DNA of 64,000 nt from Allobosea caraganae (GCF_003351345.1 NZ_QQTO01000012.1:124001-188000), one strand, 5' to 3'. Numbered from the stretch's first letter, positions 36,371 through 46,904 are shown. Notes: generated from the sequence alone by a model not told the origin. Translations and numbers: made by a program.

Positions 36371-36847
36371 TTATCCGGCGCGCTCGTCCTGCATCAGCGC
36401 ATCCACGCGCTTGCGCTCCTCGTCCGAAAGCGGCGAGGCCGCGGCCGGAACCACCAGCCGGCGACTGCGCCGCCAGAGATATGCGAGGCCAAGCGCCAGA
36501 ATCAGGAAGGGCGCAGCCCAAAGCAGCAACGTGCGGATATTGAAGGGCGGGCTCAGCAGCACGAAGTCGCCATAGCGCGCCACCACGAAATCGCGCACCG
36601 CCGCGTCGCTGTCGCCGGCGACGAGCCGCTCGCGCACGAGGATGCGCAGGTCGCGGGCGAGCGGCGCATCGGAATCGTCGATCGACTGGTTCTGGCAGAC
36701 GAGGCAGCGCAGCCCGCCGGATATCTCGCGGGCCCGGTGCTCCAGCGCGACGTTGGGCAGGATTTCGTCCGGCTGCACCGCGCGCAGCGGCTCGGCCGAG
36801 AACAGGCTCAGCAGCAGCAGGGCGAACAGGCGGCGCATCGCCCTCAT
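36371..36847 (-). CDS. ccmH: Cytochrome c maturation protein CcmH
   Basis: 158 aa. A signal/anchor N-terminus precedes the redox motif LRCLVCQNQSIDDSDAPLA near residue 48. A C-terminal transmembrane helix (LLLWAAPFLILALGLAYLW) lies near 110-128. It keeps apocytochrome c cysteines reduced for haem ligation. It overlaps ccmF by ATGA (36844-36847). Confidence 0.96.
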   Translation of the reverse strand: MRAMRRLFALLLLSLFSAEPLRAVQPDEILPNVALEHRAREISGGLRCLVCQNQSIDDSDAPLARDLRILVRERLVAGDSDAAVRDFVVARYGDFVLLSPPFNIRTLLLWAAPFLILALGLAYLWRRSRRLVVPAAASPLSDEERKRVDALMQDERAG

Positions 36848-38826
36848 TCCGCCGGCTGCACGATGGCGGCGCGCGGCTGGGCGCGGCGCGGCGCCGCCAA
36901 CCGGAAGCGCCGATCGGTCAGCGACAGGCCGCCGCCGAAGGCCATCACGACGGCGCCGAGCCAGACCAGCAGGATCAGCGGCTTGTCGTAGAAGCGCACG
37001 GCGATGCCGCCATCGGCCTGCGCCTCGCCCAGCGCGACATAGGCCTGGCTCAGGCCGTCGGTGTGGATGCCGGCCTCGGTGGTCGGCATGGCGCGGGCGG
37101 TGTAGACGCGCTTGGAGGCCTCGATGGGGGCCAGCACGCGGTCGCCGGCGGCTAGCTTGAAGCGCGCCACGTCGGCCCGGAAATTCGGGCCGGTGCGCGG
37201 CGTGATCGAGTCGAGCGTGATGGTGTAGCGGCCGCTGCTCAGGCTCTCGCCCTGCTTGAGCACGCCGATCGCCTCAGAGCTCCAGGCCGAGGCGGCGATG
37301 CCGATCACGGTGAGGCCGACGCCGGCATGGGCGAAGGCGGTTCCCCAGGCCGAGCGCGGCAGGCCGATGGCGCGCGAGAACATGGCCTGGACGCCGCTGG
37401 CGCGGCCGACGACGCGCTCGCCGATGTCGAAGAGCGCGCTCGCCACAAGGAACACTCCGAGCCCGACGCCGAGCGGCGCCAGCACCGGCCCACCGCGCGA
37501 AAAGGCGATCAGGGCCAGTGCGACGAGGATTGCCAGGATGAAAGCGGCGAGCACGCGTTGCGCCGCGCCAAGCAGGTCGCCGCGCTTCCAGGCCAGCGTC
37601 TGGCCGAGCGGCAGGACGAGCAGCAGCGGCACCAGCACCGGCACGAAGGTGGCGTTGAAAAAGGGCGGGCCGACCGAGATCTTGTCGCCGGTGATCATCT
37701 CCAGCACCAGCGGGTAGAGCGTGCCGATGAAGACGGTGGCGCAGGCCGTGGCGATGAAGAGATTGTTGACGACGAGCGCGCTCTCCCGCGAGACCGGCGC
37801 GAACAGTCCGCCCTGCCGCAGCAGCGGCGCGCGCCAGGCGAACAGCGCCAGCGAGCCGCCGACGAAGAAGACGAGGATGCCGAGGATGAAGAGCCCGCGC
37901 TGCGGGTCGCTGGCGAAGGAATGCACCGAGGTCAGCACGCCGGAGCGGACGATGAAGGTGCCGAGCAGCGAGAGCGAGAAGGTCAGGATCGCCAGCAGGA
38001 TCGTCCAGACCTTGAGCGCGTCGCGCTTCTCCATGACCACGGTCGAATGGATCAGCGCCGTGCCGGCGAGCCAGGGCATCAGCGAGGCGTTCTCGACCGG
38101 GTCCCAGAACCACCAGCCGCCCCAGCCGAGCTCGTAATAGGCCCAGTACGAGCCCATCGCGATGCCGAGCGTCAGGAAGACCCAGGCGAGCAGGGTCCAG
38201 GGCCGGACGGCGCGAGCCCAGACCGCGTCGATGCGCCCGTCGATCAGCGCCGCGACGGCGAAGGCATAGGTGATGGAGAAGCCGACATAGCCGACATAGA
38301 GCAGCGGCGGGTGGATCGCGAGGCCGAGGTCCTGAAGGATCGGGTTCAGGTCCTGGCCGTCAGCGGGCGCCGGATCGAGCCGGGCGAAGGGGTTGGAGGT
38401 CAGCAGCACGAAGGCGAGGAAGGCGACGGTGACGAGGCCTTGCGCCGCGAGCGTGCCGGCGCGCAGCCGCATCGGCAGGGAATTGCGCGAGAGTGCGACC
38501 AGGGCCCCGAACAGGGTCAGGATCAGCACCCAGAGCAGCATGGAGCCTTCGTGATTGCCCCAGACAGACGTGATTTTGTAGATCAGAGGCTGGGTCGAAT
38601 GCGAATTGGCGACGACGGTCTCGACCGAGAAATCGGAGCGGACATAAGCCGAGACCAGCGCCGCGAAGGACAAGGCCACCAGCAGAAAGCAGGTGATCGC
38701 GGCGGCAGGGCCGACGGAGGCGAGCGCGGTGTCCTGCCGCGAGACGCCCCAGAGCGGCACGAGCGCCTGCACGACGGCGACCCCGAGCGCGAGCGCAAGC
38801 GCGAAATGTCCGATCTCGACGATCAT
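36844..38826 (-). CDS. ccmF: Haem lyase subunit CcmF
   Basis: 660 aa, polytopic membrane protein. The tryptophan-rich WWD-type haem-handling region reads LGWGGWWFWDPVENASLMPWL near residue 230, and a further motif GNHEGSMLLWVLIL lies near 88. It joins haem from CcmE to apocytochrome. ATG 38826 overlaps the ccmE stop by one base (TGATG), so it is preferred to the 11-residue upstream extension. Confidence 0.96.
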   Translation of the reverse strand: MIVEIGHFALALALGVAVVQALVPLWGVSRQDTALASVGPAAAITCFLLVALSFAALVSAYVRSDFSVETVVANSHSTQPLIYKITSVWGNHEGSMLLWVLILTLFGALVALSRNSLPMRLRAGTLAAQGLVTVAFLAFVLLTSNPFARLDPAPADGQDLNPILQDLGLAIHPPLLYVGYVGFSITYAFAVAALIDGRIDAVWARAVRPWTLLAWVFLTLGIAMGSYWAYYELGWGGWWFWDPVENASLMPWLAGTALIHSTVVMEKRDALKVWTILLAILTFSLSLLGTFIVRSGVLTSVHSFASDPQRGLFILGILVFFVGGSLALFAWRAPLLRQGGLFAPVSRESALVVNNLFIATACATVFIGTLYPLVLEMITGDKISVGPPFFNATFVPVLVPLLLVLPLGQTLAWKRGDLLGAAQRVLAAFILAILVALALIAFSRGGPVLAPLGVGLGVFLVASALFDIGERVVGRASGVQAMFSRAIGLPRSAWGTAFAHAGVGLTVIGIAASAWSSEAIGVLKQGESLSSGRYTITLDSITPRTGPNFRADVARFKLAAGDRVLAPIEASKRVYTARAMPTTEAGIHTDGLSQAYVALGEAQADGGIAVRFYDKPLILLVWLGAVVMAFGGGLSLTDRRFRLAAPRRAQPRAAIVQPAE

Positions 38827-39323
38827 CACTGCCCCGGCTTCTGTACGCCGGGCTGCCAATGGCCCTGCTTCTTCAATGCGTCCGCGACCTCGCGCGGCAT
38901 ATAGGTCTCGTCATGCTTGGCGAGGACGGAATCGGCCCGGAAGCGCCCGGCCCCTTCGAACACACCTTCGGTCACCACGCCCTGCCCCTCGCGGAACAGG
39001 TCGGGTAGCAGGCCCTCGTAGCCGACGCGGACGGTGTTCTTGCCGTCGGTGACGGCGAAGCTGACGCGCTGGCCAGGCCCGCGCTCGACCGAGCCGGCCT
39101 CGACCAACCCGCCCAGCCGCATGCGCGTGCCGGGCTGCAGGCCCTTCTCGGCGATCTCGGTCGGGCCGTAGAAGAAGACGATCGTGTCGCGCATGGCGAA
39201 GAGGACGAGGCCGGCGGCGACAAACAGGACTGCGCCGGCCGCCGCGATCAGCATCAGGCGGCGCTGCTTGCGGTTCATCCGGCGCGGCGGTGGGGCGGGA
39301 CGCGCGGGCGAGACGGCCGTCAT
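38826..39323 (-). CDS. ccmE: Haem chaperone CcmE
   Basis: 165 aa. An N-terminal anchor ([20 protein letters not shown]) is followed by the OB-fold. The covalent haem-binding motif HDETY lies near residue 142 in [13 protein letters not shown]. It carries haem to CcmF. ATG 39323 overlaps the ccmI stop (ATGA at 39320-39323), which sets the start. Confidence 0.95.
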   Translation of the reverse strand: MTAVSPARPAPPPRRMNRKQRRLMLIAAAGAVLFVAAGLVLFAMRDTIVFFYGPTEIAEKGLQPGTRMRLGGLVEAGSVERGPGQRVSFAVTDGKNTVRVGYEGLLPDLFREGQGVVTEGVFEGAGRFRADSVLAKHDETYMPREVADALKKQGHWQPGVQKPGQ

Positions 39324-40426
39324 GGCTGCGGCTCCCGCAGGTTGAGTTCGCCGGCGAGCGCATCGAGCTGCGCCACCGCCTCGGCATCCTGCCCCAATCT
39401 CTGCCGCGCCGTCGCTATCGCCTCGATCGCCGCCGGGCGATTGCCGAGCACGAGTTGCGAGCGGATCAGCCGGGTCCATTCCGGCAAGGTGCCGCCGCCC
39501 TGCTTCAGGCGCTCGGCCAGGCCATCGACCATGCCGCGAATGGCGGCCTGCTGGTCGGCGGCCGGAAGCGAGGCGATGGTGGAGCCGGCCGTGCTGCCGG
39601 GAGCGAGGCTCTCGAGGCGCTGCTGCACCATGCCGGTCCAGCCGGCATCGGGCGGCGCGTCGGCCAGAAGCGCGCGCAAGGCGGCGACGGCAGCGTCATT
39701 GTCGCCGTCCTGCTCCTTGGCGACGGCGAGGAAGAAGCGGGCGCGTGGGTTCTTGGCATCGAGCGCCACGGCTTCGCTGAAAGCCTGGAGCGCCTCGCCG
39801 GTAACGACGCCGCCGGCCGCGAACGTGCGCGCCTCGCCCAGGCCGGCCAGCCTGTCGGCGCTGGTGCCATCATGCCGGATCGCGGCGGCAAAGGCGCGCG
39901 CGGCATCGTCGAAGCGGCCTTGGCGCAGGTAGACCGGCGCAATCACGGCCCAGCCGCGCCCGTCGCTCGGATTGGCGGCGAGATGAGTCTCGATGCGCGC
40001 GAGCGCCAGCTCGAAATCCTGTTGCGAGGGAACCGATTGCAGTCGGGCCGAGAGCGGCTGGTCGGGATGGCTCGGCGAACCCAGCGCGCCATAGAGCAGC
40101 AGCGCCAGCAGCGGCACGCAGGAGAGCGCCAGCGCCGAGGCGGCGCGGCGACGGCGCAGGGCCGGCTCGCTCTCGCCAGCGAGCTCAGGCTCGCCTTCGG
40201 CGGTACGGAGCAACCGGCGCGCAGCTTCCGCCCGCGCCGCATCGGCCTCGACCGCGCCAAGCAGGCCGCGGCCGAGGTCGCGATCGATCTCGCCGAGCTG
40301 GGCGCGATAGAGGCTCTTGGCGTCGGCCGTATCGGCGAACGCGTCCGGGCTTCTCCGGCCGAGGGGCCAGAGCAAGGCGAAAACCGCCGCCCCGGTCATG
40401 GCCGCGAAGATGATCCAGATCAGCAT
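39320..40426 (-). CDS. ccmI: Cytochrome c biogenesis protein CcmI
   Basis: 368 aa. Two membrane helices lie near residues 2-20 and 98-115, joined by the typical segment [36 protein letters not shown]-terminal TPR-like region then binds apocytochromes ([24 protein letters not shown]). It is the first gene of the ccmI-E-F-H operon. Confidence 0.94.
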   Translation of the reverse strand: MLIWIIFAAMTGAAVFALLWPLGRRSPDAFADTADAKSLYRAQLGEIDRDLGRGLLGAVEADAARAEAARRLLRTAEGEPELAGESEPALRRRRAASALALSCVPLLALLLYGALGSPSHPDQPLSARLQSVPSQQDFELALARIETHLAANPSDGRGWAVIAPVYLRQGRFDDAARAFAAAIRHDGTSADRLAGLGEARTFAAGGVVTGEALQAFSEAVALDAKNPRARFFLAVAKEQDGDNDAAVAALRALLADAPPDAGWTGMVQQRLESLAPGSTAGSTIASLPAADQQAAIRGMVDGLAERLKQGGGTLPEWTRLIRSQLVLGNRPAAIEAIATARQRLGQDAEAVAQLDALAGELNLREPQP

Positions 40427-40497
40427 GGCCCGTTCATAGCCAATCGCTCGTTCCGCATCATGTCCGGTGATGGCGACAAAGGGTCACGTACCCCGGC

Positions 40498-41874
40498 TCA
40501 AACGGCGGGCAGGACGAGCCGCGCCCGCAAGCCGCCGAGCGGCGCCCTCTCCAGCGACAGCTCGCCGCCATAGAGCTTGGCGAGATCGACGACGATGGAG
40601 AGCCCGAGGCCCGAACCCGGCGTCGCCTCGTCGAGTCGCCGGCCGCGCTTCAGCACATCGGCGAGCGCCTCGGAGGGCAGCCCCGGCCCGTCATCGTCGA
40701 TGAGCAGCGCGAGCCGGTCGTTCCCTGCTTCGTCCGCCGGCGCGAGACTGACTTCGACCGTCGAGTCGGCCCATTTGAAGGCGTTGTCGAGCAGGTTGCC
40801 GAGCATCTCCTCGAGATCCTGCTTCTCGCCGCGAAACTTCACTCCGGCCGGCACATCGTGCGAGCCGGTGATACCCTTGCCCTGCGAAATCTTGGCGAAG
40901 GTCCGGATCAGCGCATCGAGCGAGGGCGCGATCTCGGTGACGCCGCCGAGCGCACCCGACAGCGCCGCCGCGCGGGCGCGGTCGAGATAGTACTGCACTT
41001 GGTCGCGCATCACCGCGGCCTGGGTCCGCACGGTCTGCGGCAAATGCGTGTCCTCGGCCTCGGCCTCGTTGAGCATGACGCTGAGCGGCGTCTTCAGGGC
41101 ATGGGCGAGATTGCCGACCTGGGTGCGCGCGCGCTCCAGAATCTCGCGATTGGTGTCGATGAGCTGGTTGAGCTCGCCGGCCAATGGGGCGAGGTCCGGC
41201 GGGTACTTGCCGACGATATGGGTCGATTCGCCCGTGCGCACCGTGCCGACTGCGCCACGCAGCCTGACCAATGGACGCAAACCGAAGCGGACCTGGACGA
41301 TGGTCGAGACGACCAGCGCCAAGCCCAGCGCCAGGAAGGTCATCGTCAGGGTCAGCCGGAAATTGCGGATATCGTCGTCGATCTCGTCGGCGGGCGCTGC
41401 GACCGCTACGGTGAAGCGGCCGTCCTCGCCGACATCGATCTCGCGCTCGAGGATGCGCAATTCGCGGTCATCGGGGCCGGAGACATAGCTCTCGCGCAGG
41501 CCGCGCGCGTTCGGAACGAGCTGCTGGTCGAGCAGCTTGGGCAATTGCCCGCCGACCAGCGAGCGCGAGGTCCGCATCACCGGCTTGTCGCCGTCGAGCC
41601 GGACGATCTGCCAGTACCAGCCGGAGAGCGGCAGGTCGAAGCGCGGCTCGCCGAGATCGCCGATCGACTGGCGCTCGGTCTCGGGCGGCGCGGCGAGGTC
41701 GGCGACCAGTTCCTTGATGTAGACGCTCAGGCGCTCGTCGAAGCCGCGCTCGGCCGAGCGCCTGTAGAAGGTGGTCAGGCCAATGCCGGCCAGCGCCAGC
41801 ACCAGCGCGCAGCAGATCGCCGCCGACAGGAAGAGCCGCGCTCCGAGCGAGTAGCGGTGCGGCGAGAATGGCAT
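40498..41874 (-). CDS. feuQ: PhoQ/FeuQ-like sensor histidine kinase
   Basis: 458 aa. Transmembrane helices lie near residues 15-32 and 172-192 with a periplasmic sensor between. HAMP is followed by the H-box VGNLAHALKTPLSVMLNEAEAED near 255 and HATPase motifs NLLDNAFKWA and GSGLGLSIVVDLAKLYGG. The PhoQ-type H-box and the partner regulator suggest FeuQ, which controls envelope and periplasmic glucan functions in rhizobia. The symbol is by similarity only. Confidence 0.7.
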   Translation of the reverse strand: MPFSPHRYSLGARLFLSAAICCALVLALAGIGLTTFYRRSAERGFDERLSVYIKELVADLAAPPETERQSIGDLGEPRFDLPLSGWYWQIVRLDGDKPVMRTSRSLVGGQLPKLLDQQLVPNARGLRESYVSGPDDRELRILEREIDVGEDGRFTVAVAAPADEIDDDIRNFRLTLTMTFLALGLALVVSTIVQVRFGLRPLVRLRGAVGTVRTGESTHIVGKYPPDLAPLAGELNQLIDTNREILERARTQVGNLAHALKTPLSVMLNEAEAEDTHLPQTVRTQAAVMRDQVQYYLDRARAAALSGALGGVTEIAPSLDALIRTFAKISQGKGITGSHDVPAGVKFRGEKQDLEEMLGNLLDNAFKWADSTVEVSLAPADEAGNDRLALLIDDDGPGLPSEALADVLKRGRRLDEATPGSGLGLSIVVDLAKLYGGELSLERAPLGGLRARLVLPAV

Positions 41875-41883
41875 CGGAGGTCG

Positions 41884-42552
41884 TCAGACCTTGGCGGGAG
41901 CGGCGGCGATATAGCCCAGACCCCGGACGGTCTCGATGACCTCGACGCCGAGCTTCTTGCGCAGGCGGCCGACGAAGACCTCGATCGTATTGGAATCGCG
42001 GTCGAAATCCTGGTCGTAGAGATGCTCGACCAATTCGGTGCGCGAGACGACGCGGCCCTGGTGATGCATCAGGTAGGCGAGCAGCCGGTACTCGTGCGAG
42101 GTCAGCTTGACCGGGTTGCCGTCGACCACGACGCGGCTGGCGCGGGTGTCGAGCCGGACCGGGCCGCAGATCAGCTCGGAGGTGGCGTGGCCGGCGGCGC
42201 GGCGCAGCAGCGCCCGCACGCGCGCCAGCAGCTCCTCGATATGGAAGGGCTTGACGACATAGTCGTCGGCGCCGGCATCGAAGCCGGAGACCTTGTCGCT
42301 CCAGCGGTCGCGCGCGGTCAGGATCAGCACCGGCATGGTCTTGCCGGCGCGGCGCCAGCCCTGCAGCACGGCGACGCCGTCGACCTTGGGCAGGCCGAGG
42401 TCGAGAATCACGGCGTCGTAGGGCTCGGTCTCGCCGAGATAGAGCCCCTCCTCGCCATCGAACGCCTTGTCGACCGCGTAGCCGGCATTCTCCAGCGCGG
42501 TCACGATCTGGCGGTTGAGGTCCTTGTCGTCCTCGACGACGAGCAGTCTCAC
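41884..42552 (-). CDS. feuP: FeuP/PhoP-like response regulator
   Basis: 222 aa, OmpR class. Receiver: MRLLVVEDDKDLNRQIVTAL, phospho-Asp in AVILDLGLPKVDG, LTARDRWSDKVSGFDAGADDYVVKPFHIEELL. Winged helix: LTSHEYRLLAYLMHHQG, SNTIEVFVGRLRKKLGVEVIETVRGLGY. The ARDRWSDKV segment is characteristic of the FeuP/PhoP branch as I know it. It lies 9 bases before the kinase gene. Confidence 0.75.
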   Translation of the reverse strand: MRLLVVEDDKDLNRQIVTALENAGYAVDKAFDGEEGLYLGETEPYDAVILDLGLPKVDGVAVLQGWRRAGKTMPVLILTARDRWSDKVSGFDAGADDYVVKPFHIEELLARVRALLRRAAGHATSELICGPVRLDTRASRVVVDGNPVKLTSHEYRLLAYLMHHQGRVVSRTELVEHLYDQDFDRDSNTIEVFVGRLRKKLGVEVIETVRGLGYIAAAPAKV

Positions 42553-42599
42553 GGTCGACTCACTCCTGTTGAAACAGCCACGCTAGCAGAAAGTCCCGC

Positions 42600-42950
42600 T
42601 CAGCGGATGGCCGAGACCTTGCCCGATTGACCTTCGAGCGTGACGCGCGCGACGCGGCCGTCGCGCTTCAGCGTCGTCACCACATAGACGAAATCCTCGC
42701 CCTGACGGCAGAGCCTGATGCGCACGACCTCGCCGGGGGCGGCATTACGCGCATGGCGCGAGGCCTGAGCCGGCTGCATCACCCGGCCCTCGGCGACTGC
42801 GTCGCGCGTCTCGTCGGCCGACAGGCACGAGATCGGCGCCTGGCTGTCAACCTGGACGACCTGCAGCGGCGCGGCCAGCAGGCTCAGGGCAAAGAAGGTT
42901 TCGACGGGCATCATCGACATGCGGTAACCCCGAGCAACTGAACGCGCCAT
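42600..42950 (-). CDS. Small exported PepSY-like protein, FeuN candidate
   Basis: 116 aa as drawn; ATG 42920 (MSMMPVETFFALSLLAAPL) would give a cleaner signal peptide. The mature part (CLSADETRDAVAEGRVMQPAQA... GEDFVYVVTTLKRDGRVARVTLEGQSGKVSAIR) has the helix plus beta-hairpin pattern of PepSY domains. It lies 47 bases upstream of the FeuP-like gene on the same strand, the place taken by feuN in Sinorhizobium, whose product restrains FeuQ. The homology is not proven. Confidence 0.6.
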   Translation of the reverse strand: MARSVARGYRMSMMPVETFFALSLLAAPLQVVQVDSQAPISCLSADETRDAVAEGRVMQPAQASRHARNAAPGEVVRIRLCRQGEDFVYVVTTLKRDGRVARVTLEGQSGKVSAIR

Positions 42951-42983
42951 GAATACGACCGTCCTGCTGTCCGCGAGGATATG

Positions 42984-45900
42984 TCAGCGCACCCGGACGC
43001 GTCCACGCCATTCCTGGCCTCTACCCATGATTGCACTGGTTTGCGCGATCACGAGTTCGAATTCGGCCTGTGAACTGCCGAAATCGGCAAGCTCCTGCGC
43101 GGCCGGATAGAGCCAGGACTGCGTCGCCGCAACGCCCGTCCGAATCGTGCCGGCGTCGTTGAGCAGGCCGATTTCGTAACGCTCCACCTCCTCGCCGAGC
43201 GGGATTTCGGTCAGGTCCCACGAATCGCCGTCGATGCGGCTGCGCCTGATCCAGGAGAACGTCACGCCGGCAGACGACCGCCGCGCGCGCGGATGGACCG
43301 GCGCGAGCGGCAGCAGCGCCGTGCCCGTCGCCGTCGCGGTGATCTCGGCCAGGGCGGGATCGCCGAGATCGAGCTGGACCGGCCCGATGCGATAGCGGGA
43401 CGGCCGGCCGAGATCGGCAAGCTCGGTCGCGAGCGGCACCGCCGCGCCGTCGAGAACGATCACGCGCGAGCCAGCGGGAAGGCTGCGCGCCGCCGCCGGC
43501 TCCGAGCCGCCAAGGCCGCGGATCAGCTCCGAGAGGCGGAATCTCTGCGGGCCGATCAGCTCGACGCGGGCGACTGTCACGATCTCGACGCTGCCGGCGG
43601 CATCGAGCAGCGCCAGCGCGTTGGCCCCGGCAAGCGCCGCCTCCGGCGAGACGGCGGACAAGGTCCCGCCCCGCAACTTCACGTCGAGCGCGGCGCTCCG
43701 GTCGGTGCGCCAGAGCGGGCCGGGCGGCAACGCTGTCAACGTCTCGCCGACGATCGAAGGCGCCTCGACCAAGCTGTGCAGCGTGAACGGGCCGCCGGGA
43801 TCGGCGCGCCAGATGGCAAGCGCTCCCGGCCAGGGCGAGGCGAAGGCGGCGAGGCTGAGCAGCGGCACAGGCTGCGTACGCACGATCGGTAGATCGAGCG
43901 GCACGACCATCGGCCGCCCCGGCAGCGAGGGAGCCGGACGCGGCACGCGGCCCGGCCCCTTCACGCCGGCGCTGGCATAGATCGCCGGCTCGACCGCGCG
44001 CCCGCTCGCCTTGCGGCTGGTGCCGTCGCTGATCCGCGTCAGACGGTAGAGCCGGTCATGGCCATCGACCGGCAGCGAGACGACGTCGCCTGGTTCGAGA
44101 TCGATGCAGCGCGGCGAGAGGTCGAGCTCGATCGTCTCGCGCCCGGCCCAGGCCTCCTGCAGGCGCTGGTCGGCGAGGCGCTGGCCCTCGGCAGGCCGCG
44201 TGACGATGGCGGTCTCGACGCTGTTCTCGCGGATCGCCGCTCCCGCAAGCCGGCGCGAGCGGGCGGTGGCGCGGCGATAATCGCTGTCGCCGTCGCTATA
44301 GGAGAGCCGCAACTCGCGCGGCAGCTCGCTTTCCTGCGCGCGGCGCAGCTCATAGGGCCGTCCGTCGCGGTCGAGCAGCAATTCGTCGAAGCCGAGCGCC
44401 CGCGAGAGCTTGCCGCCGCGACCGCGCAGGCTGAGCCGGCCCGCGCTCATCGTCACGTCGAAGCCGAAGGCCTGGGCGAGCGGCTCCAGCACCGCGCGCG
44501 CCGAGAGCGGCCGGTCGAGCACGTAGCCGTCGACGAAGCCGTCGACCACCAGCTCATCGGGCATGGGCAGGCCGAAATCGGCGAGGATGGCGCGGATCAG
44601 CCGGTCGACCGGCGTGCCTTCGAGCCGCCCGTTGATCCAGTGCCCGGTCTCCCAGTTCGGCCCGTCGGCCCAGACCGATTGCAGGTCCGGAAAAGCCGGA
44701 AAGGGCCGCGCATCCCAGGTCCAGACGAAGATGTTGGCGGGATCGACCATGCGGATGCCGGTGCCGGGATGCACCGGGTTGCGCGCCGCCTCGAAACCGA
44801 CCCGCGCGGGGTCGAGGCCGGAGATGATCGCCTCCAGCCCGCGCGCCTGGACGAGGTCGTCCCGGGCGCGGCTGGAGAAATGCGGATAGCCGCCATCGAC
44901 GGATTTCGGATCGGGGAAGACGTTGGGCGAGTTGCCGCCCTTATCGACGGCCGGCAGGCCGATCTCGGTCAACCAGATCGGCTTCGAGCCCGGCACCCAG
45001 GCCGTCGCCGAGGTCTCGACACCGGCAGAGCGCTCGATATGCGGATTGCCCCACCAGTTCGGCAGGTCCTTGGCGCGGTAGATCCAGGGCTTGCCATAGG
45101 CGCCGTCCGTGATCGGCAGGCGCTGCTGCGCAATGCGCCCGGCCATGTCGGCATAGTACCAATCGTAGGCCTCACCCGCATTCAGGCGCGAGCGCAGGTA
45201 GCCGAGATCGGCCGGCCCGCGCGCGATTGCAGTATCCGCGTGGTCGCTGGTGTCGCGACAGTCCGAGAGCGGGGCGTAGAAATCGATGCCGATCGCGTCC
45301 AGTGCCGGCGAGGCCCAGAGCGGATCGAGCGGGAAGCGCACCTCCTGCCCGCCCTCGCGGACATGGGCGCCGTACTCGGTCCAGTCGGCGGCGTAGACCA
45401 GCTTGGCCGAGGGCAGGATCGCGCGGACGTCGCTGGCGAGCGCGACCAGCCCGTCGACCATCGGATAGCCCAACGCCCCGCGCACCCGCGTCAGCCCGAC
45501 CAGCTCGGAGCCGATCACGAAGCCATCGACGCCGCCGGCCACGGCAGCCAGCTTGGCGTAGTGCAGGATATGGCGCCGGAAACTCCACTCCTCCGGCCGC
45601 GCGCAGACCACCCGCTCGCCTTCGAGCGAGAAATCGGCGGGCGCGAGCGTTCCGAGCAGCGCCGCGATCTGGCCGGCCGCCTCGTCCGAGCCATCGACTG
45701 TCCCTGCCACGCCGGGCGCGGGCGAGCAGGTGATGCGGCCGCGCCAGGGATAGGGCGGCTGGCCGGGCGCGCCGGTCTGGGGATCGATCAGCTCATTCCC
45801 AGCCGGGATGTCCATCATCACGAAGGGATAGAGCACGACTTCGAGGCCATGGACCTCGCGCAGGCGCCTGATCAGCAGAGTCACGCTCTCGTCCGAGGGC

Positions 45901-46904
45901 GTGCCGCCATAGGCGGCGTGACCGCCGGAGACGCTGACGAGGCGGGCCGAAGCGCGGTCGAGCCCGGCCGAAAACCACTCGGCCCCGATGGTCGGCTTGT
46001 GCGAAATCTCGACGCGCGGCGCGATCGTGCAGGAGCCGGCGCGCAGATCGTCGCCAAACCAGCTCACCACAAGCGAAATCCGTCGCAGGCTGGGGCAGAG
46101 CGCTCGCAACTGGTTGATGGCGACATCGACATCGGCGCCGCCATGGAGCTGGTGGCGCGTCTCGCTTTGAGTCACGCCCGGCTCGGATTCGTGGCTGATC
46201 GGGCGGACGTCGTAGATGAACTCGCTTGCGCCGGGGATCAGCGTCACCGCGCGGATCATGCCACCGAGACCATCGACCGCCCGCACCACCTCGAACGAGA
46301 ATTGCGGTACGCGGTTGCCATATTCGGCCAGCGCGAGGCGCTCGAACACGACATAGGCCAGGCCGCGATAGGCCGGCGTTGCACCGGCCTCCTTGGCTGA
46401 GATCAGCGGGTCGGGCTGCTGGTTCTCGTAGCCGTTATGGACGCGCATCTGCACCGTCGAGACGTCGAGCTCGCGGCCATCGGCCCAGACCCGGCGCACG
46501 AAGGCGATCGGTCCCTCGCACAAGCCAATCGCGAGGTTGGCGTGGTAGCTATAGGTCGTCTCGTAAGTCCTCTGCGCCTTCGGCCCGCCCTTGCCGCCGC
46601 TCTTGGCGCGGGTCACCGTGGTGGTGATCTCCTCCTCGAAGCGCGTCGCCCAGATCAGCTGCCCGCCCAGCCGCGCCCGACCGTAGACGCGCGGGATTGC
46701 AGCGCCTTCGGTCGAGGCGAGCCCGTCGACCTCCTTCAGCCGGGGACCCTCGACGATGCGGTTGCCACCGCCGCCAAGCAGCGACTGGTCGATCATGTTG
46801 CCGGCGATGCCACCCGCCGCCCGGCCGAGCGCGGAGCCGAGCGAGCCGAGACCGACCGCGCTTCCGAGCGTGGAACCGGCGAGCGAGAGGAGAAGCGTGG
46901 CCAT
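42984..46904 (-). CDS. GTA g15-like host-specificity/tail tip (megatron) protein
   Basis: 1306 aa. The hydrophobic N-terminus (LLLSLAGSTLGSAVGLGSLGSALGRAAGG) is typical of g15. A GTA TIM-barrel-like domain covers about 430-740 (GFVIGSELVGLTRVRG, LVYAADWTEYGAH, KPIWLTEIGLPAVDKG). Phage-tail modules follow. It forms the tip that contacts recipient cells. ATG 46904 overlaps the g14 stop (TAATG), so the 17-residue upstream extension is not used. Confidence 0.93.
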   Translation of the reverse strand: MATLLLSLAGSTLGSAVGLGSLGSALGRAAGGIAGNMIDQSLLGGGGNRIVEGPRLKEVDGLASTEGAAIPRVYGRARLGGQLIWATRFEEEITTTVTRAKSGGKGGPKAQRTYETTYSYHANLAIGLCEGPIAFVRRVWADGRELDVSTVQMRVHNGYENQQPDPLISAKEAGATPAYRGLAYVVFERLALAEYGNRVPQFSFEVVRAVDGLGGMIRAVTLIPGASEFIYDVRPISHESEPGVTQSETRHQLHGGADVDVAINQLRALCPSLRRISLVVSWFGDDLRAGSCTIAPRVEISHKPTIGAEWFSAGLDRASARLVSVSGGHAAYGGTPSDESVTLLIRRLREVHGLEVVLYPFVMMDIPAGNELIDPQTGAPGQPPYPWRGRITCSPAPGVAGTVDGSDEAAGQIAALLGTLAPADFSLEGERVVCARPEEWSFRRHILHYAKLAAVAGGVDGFVIGSELVGLTRVRGALGYPMVDGLVALASDVRAILPSAKLVYAADWTEYGAHVREGGQEVRFPLDPLWASPALDAIGIDFYAPLSDCRDTSDHADTAIARGPADLGYLRSRLNAGEAYDWYYADMAGRIAQQRLPITDGAYGKPWIYRAKDLPNWWGNPHIERSAGVETSATAWVPGSKPIWLTEIGLPAVDKGGNSPNVFPDPKSVDGGYPHFSSRARDDLVQARGLEAIISGLDPARVGFEAARNPVHPGTGIRMVDPANIFVWTWDARPFPAFPDLQSVWADGPNWETGHWINGRLEGTPVDRLIRAILADFGLPMPDELVVDGFVDGYVLDRPLSARAVLEPLAQAFGFDVTMSAGRLSLRGRGGKLSRALGFDELLLDRDGRPYELRRAQESELPRELRLSYSDGDSDYRRATARSRRLAGAAIRENSVETAIVTRPAEGQRLADQRLQEAWAGRETIELDLSPRCIDLEPGDVVSLPVDGHDRLYRLTRISDGTSRKASGRAVEPAIYASAGVKGPGRVPRPAPSLPGRPMVVPLDLPIVRTQPVPLLSLAAFASPWPGALAIWRADPGGPFTLHSLVEAPSIVGETLTALPPGPLWRTDRSAALDVKLRGGTLSAVSPEAALAGANALALLDAAGSVEIVTVARVELIGPQRFRLSELIRGLGGSEPAAARSLPAGSRVIVLDGAAVPLATELADLGRPSRYRIGPVQLDLGDPALAEITATATGTALLPLAPVHPRARRSSAGVTFSWIRRSRIDGDSWDLTEIPLGEEVERYEIGLLNDAGTIRTGVAATQSWLYPAAQELADFGSSQAEFELVIAQTSAIMGRGQEWRGRVRVR

